A stretch of 64,000 nucleotides of DNA from Bosea sp. (in: a-proteobacteria) (lineage in GTDB: Bacteria; Pseudomonadota; Alphaproteobacteria; Rhizobiales; Beijerinckiaceae): contig JAAVVV010000001.1 in NCBI GenBank assembly GCA_023910605.1, positions 1,602,698 to 1,666,697 on the forward strand. The letters are read 5' to 3'. A program made the position numbers and the translations under genes. The notes beneath the pieces are model-generated. The model saw nothing but the letters and a program-made list of their open reading frames with translations. It did no database searches and was not told the origin of the DNA. Of the stretch, positions 1-10,265 are shown piece by piece (the stretch's first letter is position 1; each line of letters opens with the position of its first letter).

Positions 1-1080
<1,080 letters not shown>

Positions 1081-1625
1081 GGCAGGGACACTTCCGGATC
1101 GTGGCCGGACTGTGTTGACGCGTTTCGCCGCCCTCGGTCAAGCAGGCTGTGCGGGTGGGCATGGAGCGCCCCGGACGCAGGTCGCTCCGGTCATGGCAGG
1201 CGGACGCGACATTAAACCGGTTTATGAAGTTTTCTTCGCATCAGATTCATTACCCGGGCAAGGAAGGGCTGCTGAAGAGTCGGCTCCGCGTCCGTGTTCA
1301 GCGCTTCGCAACTCCCTGGAGTGCAGCGCCTGCCTTCCGCAAGGGCTGTGGATTTGTCGGCCAGGTCATTCCTGTCGCGGTTTTCCTGGCGCGAGGGAGG
1401 CGCCTTGGCCTTGCTGTTCGGCCTGGCCGTGGTTCCTGATGCCGGCATGACCGGTGTCGCGGTCGATTGCGACCGGACCTCGCAGGTGAGGACGCCGCCC
1501 GGCTTGCGGCCACGCTCCGGACCATCGGGCGCAACATGTGGGCGCTTCACCCAAGCAAGTGAGCTGAAGCCCGGCCATTGATCGGCAGGCGCCGCCATGC
1601 TCCGCCTGCCGTTTGCTGTCAGGGA
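1081..1625. other. Non-coding stretch upstream of malic enzyme
   Basis: No convincing gene is seen here. Open frames on both strands have low-complexity, arginine/proline-rich translations typical of GC-rich shadow frames. The main structure is a perfect 12-bp palindrome TAAACCGGTTTA at 1213-1224 in a locally AT-richer patch, about 130 bp upstream of the malic enzyme start. It could be an operator with the central CG typical of LacI-family sites; that is inference only. Confidence 0.5.
1213..1224. promoter_or_regulatory. Perfect 12-bp palindrome, possible operator upstream of maeB
   Basis: TAAACCGGTTTA is its own reverse complement and lies about 130 bp before the malic enzyme ATG, within an AT-rich break in GC-rich DNA. 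The form resembles LacI-family operators, but no regulator gene is adjacent, so the function is a guess. Confidence 0.3.
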
Positions 1626-2096
1626 TCAGACGATCTCGCGATGCGGCGAGGGCAGGGGGAGCGAAGGCTGGCCGGCAGTGTCATCCGCCTCGACCCGCAG
1701 CTCCGCCTTTGCGGCCTCTGCGCTCCCAAGCTTCGGCTGGGCGGGCAGCTGCAGGACCGTGGCCCGCTGACCCAACGCCAGACTGGTGAGATGGACGATG
1801 AGCCCGTCAGGGAATTCCAGCGCATCGTGGTGGGCATAGGGCTGGTCCATGTTGACCTGCCGGAAACGGGCCACGCGCGCTGCGATCTTGCGCGAGGGCA
1901 ACAGGCCCAGCGCGCGGTTCACGCCGACATCCTTCTCGAAGGCGAGTTCCGCGCCGGGAGGGATGCAGACGACCACGTCAGGACGCCCTTCGGCCGCAAA
2001 GCCGCGAGTGCCGGACATGGGGAACGGTGTGGTCACGAGCTTGTCGCCGACCTGAGCCGGAGTGGATGCAACATGGTGCAGGCTGTAGTCACACAT
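1626..2096 (-). CDS. Conserved hypothetical protein (156 aa)
   Basis: The protein begins MCDYSLHHVAS and continues with a globular, cytoplasmic-looking sequence lacking signal peptide or membrane segments. I recall similar short proteins with the N-terminus MCDYSLH in Rhizobiales genomes but know no function. A clear ribosome binding site (AGGAGA, eight bases before the ATG on the minus strand) supports the start at 2096. The C-terminal third becomes Pro/Ser-rich. It stands alone between the malic enzyme region and the exported beta-helix protein, both also on the minus strand. Confidence 0.75.
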   Translation of the reverse strand: MCDYSLHHVASTPAQVGDKLVTTPFPMSGTRGFAAEGRPDVVVCIPPGAELAFEKDVGVNRALGLLPSRKIAARVARFRQVNMDQPYAHHDALEFPDGLIVHLTSLALGQRATVLQLPAQPKLGSAEAAKAELRVEADDTAGQPSLPLPSPHREIV

Positions 2097-2348
2097 GGTT
2101 CAATCTCCTGCCATTGCGAACGGCCGGGATGACCGTCCCTGGAAGGTTTCATTAACCAGAAGAGCGTGGCGAAGCTGGGGCGTGCGCCATCTGCCGGCGG
2201 CTCCGCGCTCACGATTCCGAGATGGTCGTCGGATCGGCCCCTGCGCCGGTTGAAGCGGCGCGCGGCGCGCCCGAGCTTGCGCGCCCATGCGGGGCGTCGC
2301 GCCGATGTCGGGCTGCCGCGCGGGCTTGCCAAGCCCGCCAGCGCGCCC

Positions 2349-3746
2349 TCACGCCACGGAATTGCCCTCCACGCGGACGCCGGCGGCGCGGCTGTCCGGC
2401 GCGCGGGTCAGGTCGCCGGTGACGGGCTTGCCATATTCGGTGCCCACCACTGCGCCGCGCGCGGCCCCCGCGATGACGTTGTTGGCGATCACCACGTTGC
2501 GCTCCTTTGGCACGAGGCTGACCCCGATGCCGACCGGGCAGGTGCGGATCATGTTGCCGGTGGCGAGCAGGTTGCGCATTCCCCAGCTCCATCCGAGCGA
2601 GATGCCCACATCGGATGCGTCCTCGATCACGTTGCCGGTGACGGAGGCCTCGGCCTCGACATGGATGCCCGAGCCGCCGATCAGCTCCTTGCCCTTGGGC
2701 GCCAGGCCGCGGCGCGCCTTGCGGATCAGGTTGTTGGCGCAAATGGCGAGGCGCCCGCCATGATCGAGATTGGTGATGTTGAAGCCCTGCGCGACATCCT
2801 CGGCGATGTTGTTGGCCATCACCGTGCCCTCGAAGGCGAACTCGGAATAGTAGGCGACCTCGCCGCAGCGCAGCCCGTTATTGCCCAGCATCTGCACGGC
2901 CGAGCCGGAATTGTTGCGGATGAAGGTCAGCGCGCAGTCACGGAAGGTGTTGCCCTCGACGATGATGCCGCCCGCCCGGAACAGCAGCACGCCGTTGCCG
3001 TTCGGCCCGTCGCCGCCGGCATCGCTGCGCACCCGCGTGATGCGGTTGCCCGAGATGCGCGAATTGTCGTCGCCCACGGCGCTGCGCCACAGGCCGATGC
3101 CGTTGTTGCCGATGTCCTCAAGGCTGTTGCGCTCGATGGCGAGGCCGCGCGAATCGAGGCTGAACACGCCGAAATCGGCGGCGCTGGCGAACCGGCAGCG
3201 CTCGATCCGGCCTGCGGAGCGCACGAGGCTGATGCCGTTGGCGCCGGCTTTGCGCATCTCGCAATCGCTGATGTCGATCTCGGCCACATCCTCGGCCACG
3301 AACAGGCCGGCGCGGCTCGGCGCCCGCAGCTCCATGCCGTCCAGCGTCAGGCCCTGCAGCGCCGCGCGACGAGTGCGCCGCGCCAGCAGGATGGGCCCTG
3401 GATTGACCGCAGCCAGCACCGTGGCGCCCGGCACGCCGACGACGCGCATCCCCTCGGGAATGACGACATTGGAAATGCGGTAGCGCCCCGGCGGCAGCAG
3501 CAAGGGGGCGTTGCGTCGCGCAGCCTCGACCAGCGCTTCCTGCAGGCGGCGCGACTGGTCGTCCGGGGAGCCCGGCCGGAGACCAAGATAGGTGGCGTCG
3601 AGCCCGATCCCGCCGAGCCCGGCGCCGCCGGGATTGGCAGGCCGCGGTCCCGCCGGCTGAATCCCGGCCGTCTGGGCCCATGCCGCGGCCGGGGCCGCCA
3701 TTGTCCCGATCAGGGCCGTCCGTATGAGTTCGCGCCGCGTCAGCAT
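2349..3746 (-). CDS. Tat-exported right-handed beta-helix repeat protein (TIGR03808-like)
   Basis: The N-terminus MLTRRELIRTALIGTM carries a twin-arginine motif followed by a hydrophobic stretch ending in AAAWAQ, so export of a folded protein by the Tat system is expected. The mature part repeats short Asn/Gly-rich units such as GNNGIGLWRS and GNRITRVRS typical of parallel beta-helix folds. Length (about 465 aa) and architecture fit the TIGR03808 family of twin-arginine repeat proteins, whose function is unknown; a polysaccharide-active role is possible from the fold. I prefer the ATG at 3746 because AGGAG lies eight bases upstream; a GTG at 3755 overlaps that site. Confidence 0.85.
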   Translation of the reverse strand: MLTRRELIRTALIGTMAAPAAAWAQTAGIQPAGPRPANPGGAGLGGIGLDATYLGLRPGSPDDQSRRLQEALVEAARRNAPLLLPPGRYRISNVVIPEGMRVVGVPGATVLAAVNPGPILLARRTRRAALQGLTLDGMELRAPSRAGLFVAEDVAEIDISDCEMRKAGANGISLVRSAGRIERCRFASAADFGVFSLDSRGLAIERNSLEDIGNNGIGLWRSAVGDDNSRISGNRITRVRSDAGGDGPNGNGVLLFRAGGIIVEGNTFRDCALTFIRNNSGSAVQMLGNNGLRCGEVAYYSEFAFEGTVMANNIAEDVAQGFNITNLDHGGRLAICANNLIRKARRGLAPKGKELIGGSGIHVEAEASVTGNVIEDASDVGISLGWSWGMRNLLATGNMIRTCPVGIGVSLVPKERNVVIANNVIAGAARGAVVGTEYGKPVTGDLTRAPDSRAAGVRVEGNSVA

Positions 3747-3783
3747 GTAACGCACTCCTGTTGCGGAGGCGAAGGCTCAAGCT

Positions 3784-4500
3784 TCATGCCAGCGGCACAT
3801 GTCCCGTTACGGCACGCCGCGACTCGCGCGCCATCTGGCGGGCCATGGCGGCGAGCGCTGCGGCAAGTCGCTCCGGCGCGGGCTTCCAGCGCGCGGCGCG
3901 GGATTTCGGGACGCAGCCGGCCGGGGGCCGGGTCCATGGCACATGCACAAACAGCACGCGGCGCCTCGCCGCCCCCGGCGAGGGGTCAGCCAGCGCCGCC
4001 GCATAGACCGCGTTGCACAGATAGCGCCCCGCGCTCGGCGAGAGCCGGGCCTTCAGCCCGCCTGCGCGCAGCTGCGCCAGCGCCGGCTCCAGCGCGGCCT
4101 TCGCCTTGAGCGGCAACGCCGGTAGCCGCTTGGCCGCGCCCTCGGGGATTGCTCCCGCGCGCCCGTCAGCATCCGGGTGAAGCGGGCTGTCGAGCAGCCG
4201 CGCATGGCGCTCGACGCGGACCTGGCGCGCGCGCGAGGCAAGGCCGAGCAACAGGATGGCGTGAGGCTCGTGCCGGCTGATCAGCCCTGCGAGCTCGGCG
4301 CGGGCCGAGGCGTAGCGCACAGTGAGTTCGCCGCCTGCCACGATCAGACCCGGCGCGCGGCGCAGCCGCCTCACAACCAGGCGCATAAGGCTGGCCGTCG
4401 GGTTCTTCATCACGCCCGGAAAGGGCCCGAAGCCCGTCACCAGCAGGCGCGTTGCGCCAGCGTCGGCTCCGCTAGGCGCTTGTATGGCCGGGCTTGTCAT
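3784..4500 (-). CDS. Pyroglutamyl-peptidase I-like protein (peptidase family C15)
   Basis: C15 enzymes remove N-terminal pyroglutamate from peptides in the cytoplasm. The family signature near the N-terminus is present (LLVTGFGPFPGVMKNPT). The catalytic Cys is in SAGRYLCNAVY, the His in LFVHVPW, and a Glu candidate in VRVERHARLLD, so the Glu-Cys-His triad appears complete. Length (238 aa) is slightly above the usual 215 aa because of short extensions at both ends. Similarity outside the motifs is modest, so this may be a divergent subfamily with another acyl-peptide substrate. It is divergent from the downstream lipoprotein gene; the two starts are about 45 bp apart. Confidence 0.85.
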   Translation of the reverse strand: MTSPAIQAPSGADAGATRLLVTGFGPFPGVMKNPTASLMRLVVRRLRRAPGLIVAGGELTVRYASARAELAGLISRHEPHAILLLGLASRARQVRVERHARLLDSPLHPDADGRAGAIPEGAAKRLPALPLKAKAALEPALAQLRAGGLKARLSPSAGRYLCNAVYAAALADPSPGAARRRVLFVHVPWTRPPAGCVPKSRAARWKPAPERLAAALAAMARQMARESRRAVTGHVPLA

Positions 4501-4544
4501 GGCACGACCTTAGCGACGAGGTTGCAAGGGCGGAAGTGCGACGG

Positions 4545-5732
4545 ATGCGGATGGCGATGAACTCGCATTGGCGCGAATTGGCCATGGCCGTGCTTGCGCT
4601 CGGCCTTGCAGGCTGCGCTTCGCGACCGCCGGCTGCGCTTGCGCCTGTCGCCGGCATTCCCGCAGAAGCCAGCGTGATCGATCTGCTGGTCAGCACGACG
4701 CGGCGGCCCATCGACAATCCTGGCCTGATGTTCAGCGGCGACCGCACCCTGACCCCGCGCTTCGCCAGGCTGGCGATCAGCATTCCCCCCGGCCACAAGC
4801 CCGGCGACATCGCCTGGTCGCAGACCATCCCGCCCGACCCGCGCAGCGCCTTCGCCGCCGCGAGCGCGAGCTATCTCGACAAGGAGCGCTTCGTCGCCAC
4901 GCTGCGCCAGCGCGTGCGCCAGACGCGCCGGTCCCATGTGCTGGTCTTCGTCCACGGCTACAACACCCGCTTCGACGAGGCCGCGTTCCGGTTCGCCCAG
5001 ATCGTGCATGATTCCGGCGCGGCCGTGACGCCCGTGCTGTTCAGCTGGTCATCCTGGGGCACGCTTTCGGCCTATCCTTATGACCGCACCAGCGCCTCGG
5101 TCTCGCGCGACGGGCTGGAGAGCCTGCTCGCCATGCTGGCGGCGGACCCCGCCGTCTCGGAGGTGTCGGTTCTGGCCCATTCCATGGGTGGCTGGCTGGC
5201 CATGGAATCGCTGCGCCAGATGGGCATCCGCAATGGGCGCGTCCATCCCAAGATCAGCAACCTGATGCTCGCCGCCCCGGACATCGATGTGGATGTGGCG
5301 CTCGAACAGGGCCGCAGCTTCGGGCCGTCCCCGCCGCGCATCTCGCTCTTCATCTCGCGCGATGACGAGGCCTTGCGGGTCTCGCGCCTGATCTGGGGCA
5401 GCCGCGAGCGGCTCGGCTCGATCGATCCCAATCAGGAGCCCTACCGCACCAATCTGGCCCGAAACGGCGTCGACGTCGTCGATCTCACCACCGTCGAGAC
5501 GGCCGACGCCACCGGGCACGGCAAGTTTGCCCAGAGCCCGGCCGTGGTGCGTTCCATTGGCATGCGGCTGGCCACCGGCCAGAGGCTCGAGAGCGGCGGC
5601 GTCAATGCGGTGGAGGGCGCTGGCCTCCTCACCCAGGGCACGCTGAACGCGGTGGGGCAGGTCATCACCTTGCCGCTCAGGATAGGCCAGCCGGCCGAGC
5701 CCGTCGCCGGTTCGTCCATCGGCGCGCCCTGA
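4545..5732 (+). CDS. Alpha/beta-hydrolase lipoprotein, DUF900 family (copy 1)
   Basis: The N-terminus has a signal peptide with lipobox LALGLAGCAS, predicting a lipid-anchored envelope protein. The hydrolase domain shows VFVHGYNTRFDEAAFR, then LFSWSSWG, the nucleophile elbow LAHSMGGWLAME (Ser in G-x-S-x-G-like context) and NLMLAAPDIDVDV, all typical of DUF900 esterase-like proteins. Substrate is unknown. The ATG at 4545 (or 4551/4557) is preferred over 4494 because the earlier start would place 17 charged residues before the lipoprotein signal and overlap the divergent C15 gene. A paralogue follows 116 bp downstream. Confidence 0.88.
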   Translation: MRMAMNSHWRELAMAVLALGLAGCASRPPAALAPVAGIPAEASVIDLLVSTTRRPIDNPGLMFSGDRTLTPRFARLAISIPPGHKPGDIAWSQTIPPDPRSAFAAASASYLDKERFVATLRQRVRQTRRSHVLVFVHGYNTRFDEAAFRFAQIVHDSGAAVTPVLFSWSSWGTLSAYPYDRTSASVSRDGLESLLAMLAADPAVSEVSVLAHSMGGWLAMESLRQMGIRNGRVHPKISNLMLAAPDIDVDVALEQGRSFGPSPPRISLFISRDDEALRVSRLIWGSRERLGSIDPNQEPYRTNLARNGVDVVDLTTVETADATGHGKFAQSPAVVRSIGMRLATGQRLESGGVNAVEGAGLLTQGTLNAVGQVITLPLRIGQPAEPVAGSSIGAP

Positions 5733-5848
5733 AGGGCCGGCCAGATCGAGCGCGCCTCAAATCCGCCTTGCTGCTCGGGCTCTAACCCCTCCTTAATCCC
5801 GCCCTGCGCTTTTCCCGCGCAGACTGATTTTTCTGACTGGTCTTCAAA

Positions 5849-6871
5849 ATGTTGCTGCCGACCATCCTGCCGCGCCCGCTTCGCTTTCTGCTGCTGATGG
5901 GCCTGGGCCTTGGCCTGTCCGGCTGCCTGTTCAACGAGCGTGGGCTCAACTCGCCCTTCGTGGTCGCGCGCGAGGGGCTCACGCCGATTCAGGAAGAACC
6001 GGTGGTGCTCGTGGCCACGACGCGCCGCGCCGCGCCGGGGATGCGCAGCCCCTATTTCACCGCCGATCGCGGCCCCGGCCTCAGCTTCGCCGAGGCGCGG
6101 CTCAACCCGCCCGACCGCAGCATCACCGGCTCCATCACCGCCGCCGTCGCATCGCCCTGGACGGTGAATGCGCTGGCCGGCGTCAGCAGTTCCGGCGCCG
6201 CCGGCGCGCTGTCGCAATCGGCCAACGGCAAGGACGTGCTGATCTATGTCCACGGCTTCAACGAGACCTTCGAAACAGCGGTCGCCAGCGCGGCGCAGCT
6301 CTCGGACGCAATCGCCTGGAGCGGCCGCACAGCCCTGTTCACCTGGCCCTCGGGGGGCCGGCTGATCGCCTATCAGTATGACCGCGAAAGCGCGATGTGG
6401 TCGCGCGACGGCTTCGAGGAGGCGCTGAAGGCGCTGGCCAGCAATCCCACAATCGGGCGCGTGCACATCGTGGCGCACTCCATGGGCACGCTTCTGACGC
6501 TGGAGACCTTGCGCCAGCTGCGCAGCGAGGCGGGAGAGGCGGTGATGAACCGCGTCGGCGCCATTGTGCTGGCCTCGCCCGACATCGACATAGACCAGTT
6601 CGAGCAGACGGTGCGCAAGCTTGGGCCTGCCGCGAACCGCATCACGGTGATCTCGGCCACCAACGACCGGGCTCTGGCCGTGTCCTCGCGCCTTGCAGGC
6701 GGCATCGCCCGCGCCGGATCGGCGGAGCGCGAACGGCTTGATGCGCTCGGCGTGCGTGTCGCCGATGCCTCGAGCTTCGGCGGCAACCTGCAGATCATCC
6801 GTCATGACCTGTTCCTGAGCGATCATGAGGTCCGCCAGGTCATCGGCCGGGCCATCGAGCGCGCGCGCTGA
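5849..6871 (+). CDS. Alpha/beta-hydrolase lipoprotein, DUF900 family (copy 2)
   Basis: A paralogue of the preceding gene with the same plan: signal peptide and lipobox (LGLGLSGCLF), LIYVHGFNETFETAVA oxyanion-hole strand, LFTWPSGGRL, nucleophile elbow VAHSMGTLLTLETL, and IVLASPDIDIDQFEQ. The catalytic Ser and a late His (IRHDLFLSDHEV) are visible. It is 340 aa, shorter than copy 1 mainly because it lacks the C-terminal tail. Tandem placement in the same orientation points to duplication. The role is likely envelope ester hydrolysis; substrate unknown. Confidence 0.88.
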   Translation: MLLPTILPRPLRFLLLMGLGLGLSGCLFNERGLNSPFVVAREGLTPIQEEPVVLVATTRRAAPGMRSPYFTADRGPGLSFAEARLNPPDRSITGSITAAVASPWTVNALAGVSSSGAAGALSQSANGKDVLIYVHGFNETFETAVASAAQLSDAIAWSGRTALFTWPSGGRLIAYQYDRESAMWSRDGFEEALKALASNPTIGRVHIVAHSMGTLLTLETLRQLRSEAGEAVMNRVGAIVLASPDIDIDQFEQTVRKLGPAANRITVISATNDRALAVSSRLAGGIARAGSAERERLDALGVRVADASSFGGNLQIIRHDLFLSDHEVRQVIGRAIERAR

Positions 6872-6890
6872 GGCCGGACGGCCGCCGCTT

Positions 6891-7082
6891 TCAGTCGATG
6901 TCGATGGCGCCGAACAACCGAACCTTGCGCTTGAGGCCGAACATGGCGTGCTCGCTTCGCCTGAGCAGCGTCAGCAGCACGTCAAGCTCATCGACATCCA
7001 CATCGCGGATGTATTCCTCGATGCCCTTGTCCAGGATGGGCTGGAGCGTGAACCGGCCTGGCTGCCCGAGGCCCTGTTCCAC
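6891..7082 (-). CDS. Possible small hypothetical protein
   Basis: This frame stays open further upstream to 7238, but only the C-terminal part looks protein-like (ILDKGIEEYIRDVDVDELDV, then LLTLLRRSEHAMFGLKRK), with acidic helices and good hydrophobic patterning. The upstream part is Arg/Gly-rich and resembles non-coding translation. A GTG at 7082 would give 63 aa. No family is recognised. The remaining bases of the 6872-7234 gap show nothing else convincing. Confidence 0.35.
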   Translation of the reverse strand: MEQGLGQPGRFTLQPILDKGIEEYIRDVDVDELDVLLTLLRRSEHAMFGLKRKVRLFGAIDID

Positions 7083-7234
7083 CCTTGAGGCCTGACAGTC
7101 GGTGGCCTGCCGCCCCTCTTGCGGCGTTCGGGCCGCTGCTCGCCTTGATCGTTCCGAGTGGCCATTCCGCGCTCCTCGCCTTGGCTGACGAGGGCCGGAA
7201 CGCAAGTAGGCCAGTGGCGCTCCGGCGCCGAGGA

Positions 7235-8053
7235 TCATTCCGCCTTGAAGAAACCCATCCGGCGCAGCACCTGCATCAGCACATGGCGGCCGGACAGGCT
7301 CTCGGGGCCCGCAACCCGCCGCGCGGAATGCACTGTCCAGGGCGTCGTCGTTCCGGCGCGTTCGCGGGCGTTGAACGCGGCCATGGCCTCGTTGTAGCGG
7401 GCGATGGCCGCATCCTGCCGTTCAAGCTCGTAGCGTTCGCGGTGCAGCACTGCCTCCTGCGGCAGCCGGGGCTTCACTGAGCCTTCGCGGCCCTCGGCGA
7501 GAAGGCCGACGCACAGGCCGAACACCACCGCCGCGAAGGAAGGCAGGCCAAGCAGCGCCGCAGCCTCCTCGGGCCGGTTGCGCATGGCGCCGATATACAC
7601 CGTGGACAGGCCGAGGCTTTCGGCCGCCACGCAGGCATTCTGCGCCGCCAGCGCCGCATCGATGGCCGCGACGAGGAACATCTCGAACGTGTCGTTGCCG
7701 GCATGGGGCAGGCCGGCCGAATCGGCCACCCGGTTGAGCCGCGCCAGATCGGCGAGGAACAGCAGGAAGACCGGGCATTCCTCGATGTGCTTCTGCCCGC
7801 CGGCAAGCGCGGCGAGGCGCGCCTTCGTGTCTGGATTCTCGACGGCGACCACGCTCCAGGTCTGGAGGTTGGAGGAGGTCGCTGCCGACTGCGCCGCCGC
7901 CACGATGGCCTCAAGCGCGCCCTCGGGCAGCGGATCGGGCCTGTAGGCGCGCACCGAGCGATGGTTCAGCATCAGTTCGATGGCGGGGCTGATGAGAGGC
8001 CGCGCAGGGGCATCGTCGGCGCCGTAGCGCTGGGAGAAGGGCGTTGAGGTCAT
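7235..8053 (-). CDS. NfsA/Frp-type NAD(P)H-dependent nitroreductase family oxidoreductase
   Basis: FMN-dependent flavoprotein expected to reduce nitro compounds, quinones or flavins in the cytoplasm. The N-terminal block LMLNHRSVRAYRPDPLPEG is the family FMN-binding signature, followed by AAAQSAATSSNLQTWSVVAV and ECPVFLLFLADLARL. Near the centre is AALAAQNACVAAESLGLSTV, the dimer-interface helix. Length (272 aa) fits NfsA-like proteins. It lies 37 bp downstream of the methylmalonyl-CoA mutase large subunit on the same strand, so co-transcription is possible, though a functional link is not obvious. Confidence 0.9.
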   Translation of the reverse strand: MTSTPFSQRYGADDAPARPLISPAIELMLNHRSVRAYRPDPLPEGALEAIVAAAQSAATSSNLQTWSVVAVENPDTKARLAALAGGQKHIEECPVFLLFLADLARLNRVADSAGLPHAGNDTFEMFLVAAIDAALAAQNACVAAESLGLSTVYIGAMRNRPEEAAALLGLPSFAAVVFGLCVGLLAEGREGSVKPRLPQEAVLHRERYELERQDAAIARYNEAMAAFNARERAGTTTPWTVHSARRVAGPESLSGRHVLMQVLRRMGFFKAE

Positions 8054-8090
8054 GTCGTCCTGTGAGGCCAGTCAGGTGCCAGCGGGCGGG

Positions 8091-10265
8091 TCATTCCGCC
8101 GCGCTGCGCTGGGCATAGCCCAGCCGTGCGTTGAGTTCATCGAGCAGTTGGGCCGCCGCTTCCGGGATCACCGTGCCGGGTGGGAAGATGGCCGATGCGC
8201 CGGCCTCGCGCAGCGCCTCGAAATCCTGCGGCGGGATCACGCCGCCGACCACGATCATGATGTCGGGCCGGCCCGCCTTCTCGAGCGCGGCCTTGAGCGC
8301 CGGCACGAGCGTCAGATGGCCGGCGGCGAGCGAGGACACGCCGATGATGTGGACATCGCCCTCCGCCGCCTGCCGCGCCGCTTCCTCCGGAGTGGCGAAG
8401 AGCGGGCCGATCTCGACATCGAAGCCCAGATCCGCGAAGGCGGAGGAGATCACCTTCTGACCCCGGTCATGCCCATCCTGCCCCATCTTCGCGACGAGGA
8501 TGCGGGGCCGCCGGCCGTCATTCTCCTCGAAGGCCTGGGTCATGCCCTGCACGCGTATGACCGCGAAGGAGCCCGCGCCCGCCTCGCGCTTGTACACGCC
8601 CTTGATCGATTTGATCTCGGCCCTGTGGCGGCCGAAAACCTGCTCCATGGCGAGGCTGATCTCGCCCACGGTCGCGCCGGCGCGGGCCGCGTCGATCGAC
8701 AACGCGAGCAAGTTGCCCATGCCGCGAGCCCCTTCGCTCAGCGCGCCCAGCGCCGCCTCGCAGGCTGCGGCGTCGCGGCTGGCGCGCAGCCTCTGGAGCT
8801 TGCCGATCTGCTCGGCCCGGACGGTGGCGTTGTCCACCTTGAGCACGTCGATCGTGGCTTCGCTGTCGGGCTTGAACACGTTCACGCCGATGATCTTCTG
8901 CACGCCCTCGTCGATGCGCGCCTGGGTGCGGGCCGCCGCCTCCTCGATGCGCAGCTTGGGGATGCCCTTCTCGATGGCCTTGGCCATGCCGCCCAGCGCC
9001 TCGACCTCGGCGATGTGGCCGAGCGCCCGCTGCGCCAGATCGGCAGTGAGCCGCTCCACGTAATGGGAGCCGCCCCACGGGTCGATCATGCGCGTGGTGC
9101 CGCTTTCCTGCTGGAGCATGATCTGGGTGTTGCGCGCGATCCGGGCCGAGAAATCGGTCGGCAGCGCCAGCGCCTCGTCGAGGCTGTTGGTGTGCAGCGA
9201 TTGCGTCCCGCCTTGCGTCGCCGCCATGGCCTCGACCATGGTGCGGGTGACGTTGTTGAACACGTCCTGCGCGGTCAGCGACCAGCCCGAGGTCTGGCAA
9301 TGGGTGCGCAGCGGCAGTGACTTGTGGCTTCGCGCGCCGAAATCCTTCACCAGCCTGGCCCAGATCAGGCGTGCGGCCCTGAGCTTGGCCACCTCCATGA
9401 AGAAGTTGGCGCCCACCGCCCAGAAGAAGGAGAGGCGCGGCGCGAAGGCATCGATGTCGAGCCCGGCCGCGATGCCGGCGCGGATGTATTCGGCGCCGTC
9501 CGCCAGCGTGTAGGCGAGTTCGAGGTCCTGCGTCGCCCCGGCCTCCTGCATGTGGTAGCCGGAGATCGAGATCGAGTTGAACTTCGGCATGTGCGCCGAG
9601 GTATGCGCGAAGATGTCGCCGATGATCCGCATCGAGGCGGCAGGCGGGTAGATGTAGGTGTTGCGGACCATGAACTCCTTGAGGATGTCGTTCTGGATGG
9701 TCCCGGCGAGCTTCGCCTGCGGCACGCCCTGTTCCTCTGCGGCGACGATGTAGAGCGCCAGAACGGGCAGCACGGCCCCGTTCATCGTCATCGACACGCT
9801 CATCTGGTCGAGCGGGATGCCGGCGAAGAGCTCGCGCATGTCGAGGATGGAATCGATCGCCACCCCGGCCATCCCGACATCGCCCCCCACGCGCGGATGA
9901 TCGGAATCATAGCCGCGATGCGTGGCGAGGTCGAAGGCCACCGACAGGCCCTTCTGCCCCGCCGCGAGATTGCGCCGGTAGAAGGCGTTGGAATCCCTTG
10001 CGGTGGAGAAACCGGCATATTGCCGGATCGTCCAGGGCTGGTTGACATACATGGTGGGGTAGGGGCCGCGCACGAAGGGTGGCAGCCCCGGCCAGGTGTC
10101 GAGGAAATCGAGCCCGGCGAGATCGCCTTCGCCATGCACGGTCCTGACTGCGATGCCCTCCGGCGTGAGCCAGGGCCCGGACTCGGCGGGAGCGGCGTGG
10201 TCCGCGTGAGCGGGCGGCAGGTCCGCCCAGGGCGGAAGCGCGGCGAAATCAGGCAGCGATGACAT
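8091..10265 (-). CDS. mutB: Methylmalonyl-CoA mutase large (catalytic) subunit
   Basis: Adenosylcobalamin-dependent isomerisation of methylmalonyl-CoA and succinyl-CoA, the last step of propionyl-CoA assimilation. The TIM-barrel substrate domain includes [20 protein letters not shown] and [13 protein letters not shown]. The C-terminal B12 domain carries [15 protein letters not shown], with the D-x-H-x-x-G lower-ligand motif, followed by [16 protein letters not shown] and [15 protein letters not shown]. Length (724 aa) is normal. Its start overlaps the end of the small subunit gene by 17 bp, indicating translational coupling in one operon. Confidence 0.97.
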   Translation of the reverse strand: MSSLPDFAALPPWADLPPAHADHAAPAESGPWLTPEGIAVRTVHGEGDLAGLDFLDTWPGLPPFVRGPYPTMYVNQPWTIRQYAGFSTARDSNAFYRRNLAAGQKGLSVAFDLATHRGYDSDHPRVGGDVGMAGVAIDSILDMRELFAGIPLDQMSVSMTMNGAVLPVLALYIVAAEEQGVPQAKLAGTIQNDILKEFMVRNTYIYPPAASMRIIGDIFAHTSAHMPKFNSISISGYHMQEAGATQDLELAYTLADGAEYIRAGIAAGLDIDAFAPRLSFFWAVGANFFMEVAKLRAARLIWARLVKDFGARSHKSLPLRTHCQTSGWSLTAQDVFNNVTRTMVEAMAATQGGTQSLHTNSLDEALALPTDFSARIARNTQIMLQQESGTTRMIDPWGGSHYVERLTADLAQRALGHIAEVEALGGMAKAIEKGIPKLRIEEAAARTQARIDEGVQKIIGVNVFKPDSEATIDVLKVDNATVRAEQIGKLQRLRASRDAAACEAALGALSEGARGMGNLLALSIDAARAGATVGEISLAMEQVFGRHRAEIKSIKGVYKREAGAGSFAVIRVQGMTQAFEENDGRRPRILVAKMGQDGHDRGQKVISSAFADLGFDVEIGPLFATPEEAARQAAEGDVHIIGVSSLAAGHLTLVPALKAALEKAGRPDIMIVVGGVIPPQDFEALREAGASAIFPPGTVIPEAAAQLLDELNARLGYAQRSAAE

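Noticed and set aside
1212..1598. Several 70-130 codon frames on both strands upstream of malic enzyme
   Set aside because: Mutually overlapping, Arg/Pro-rich and lacking ribosome binding sites; more like GC-rich noise than genes.
2166..4109. Long plus-strand frame (about 647 codons) opposite the beta-helix and C15 genes
   Set aside because: It is the antisense shadow of two well-supported minus-strand genes; its translation is Ala/Arg/His-rich without family motifs.
10249..10265. Possible broken mutase because the two subunit frames overlap
   Set aside because: Both subunits are full length with family motifs; a 17-bp overlap is normal translational coupling in mutAB operons.
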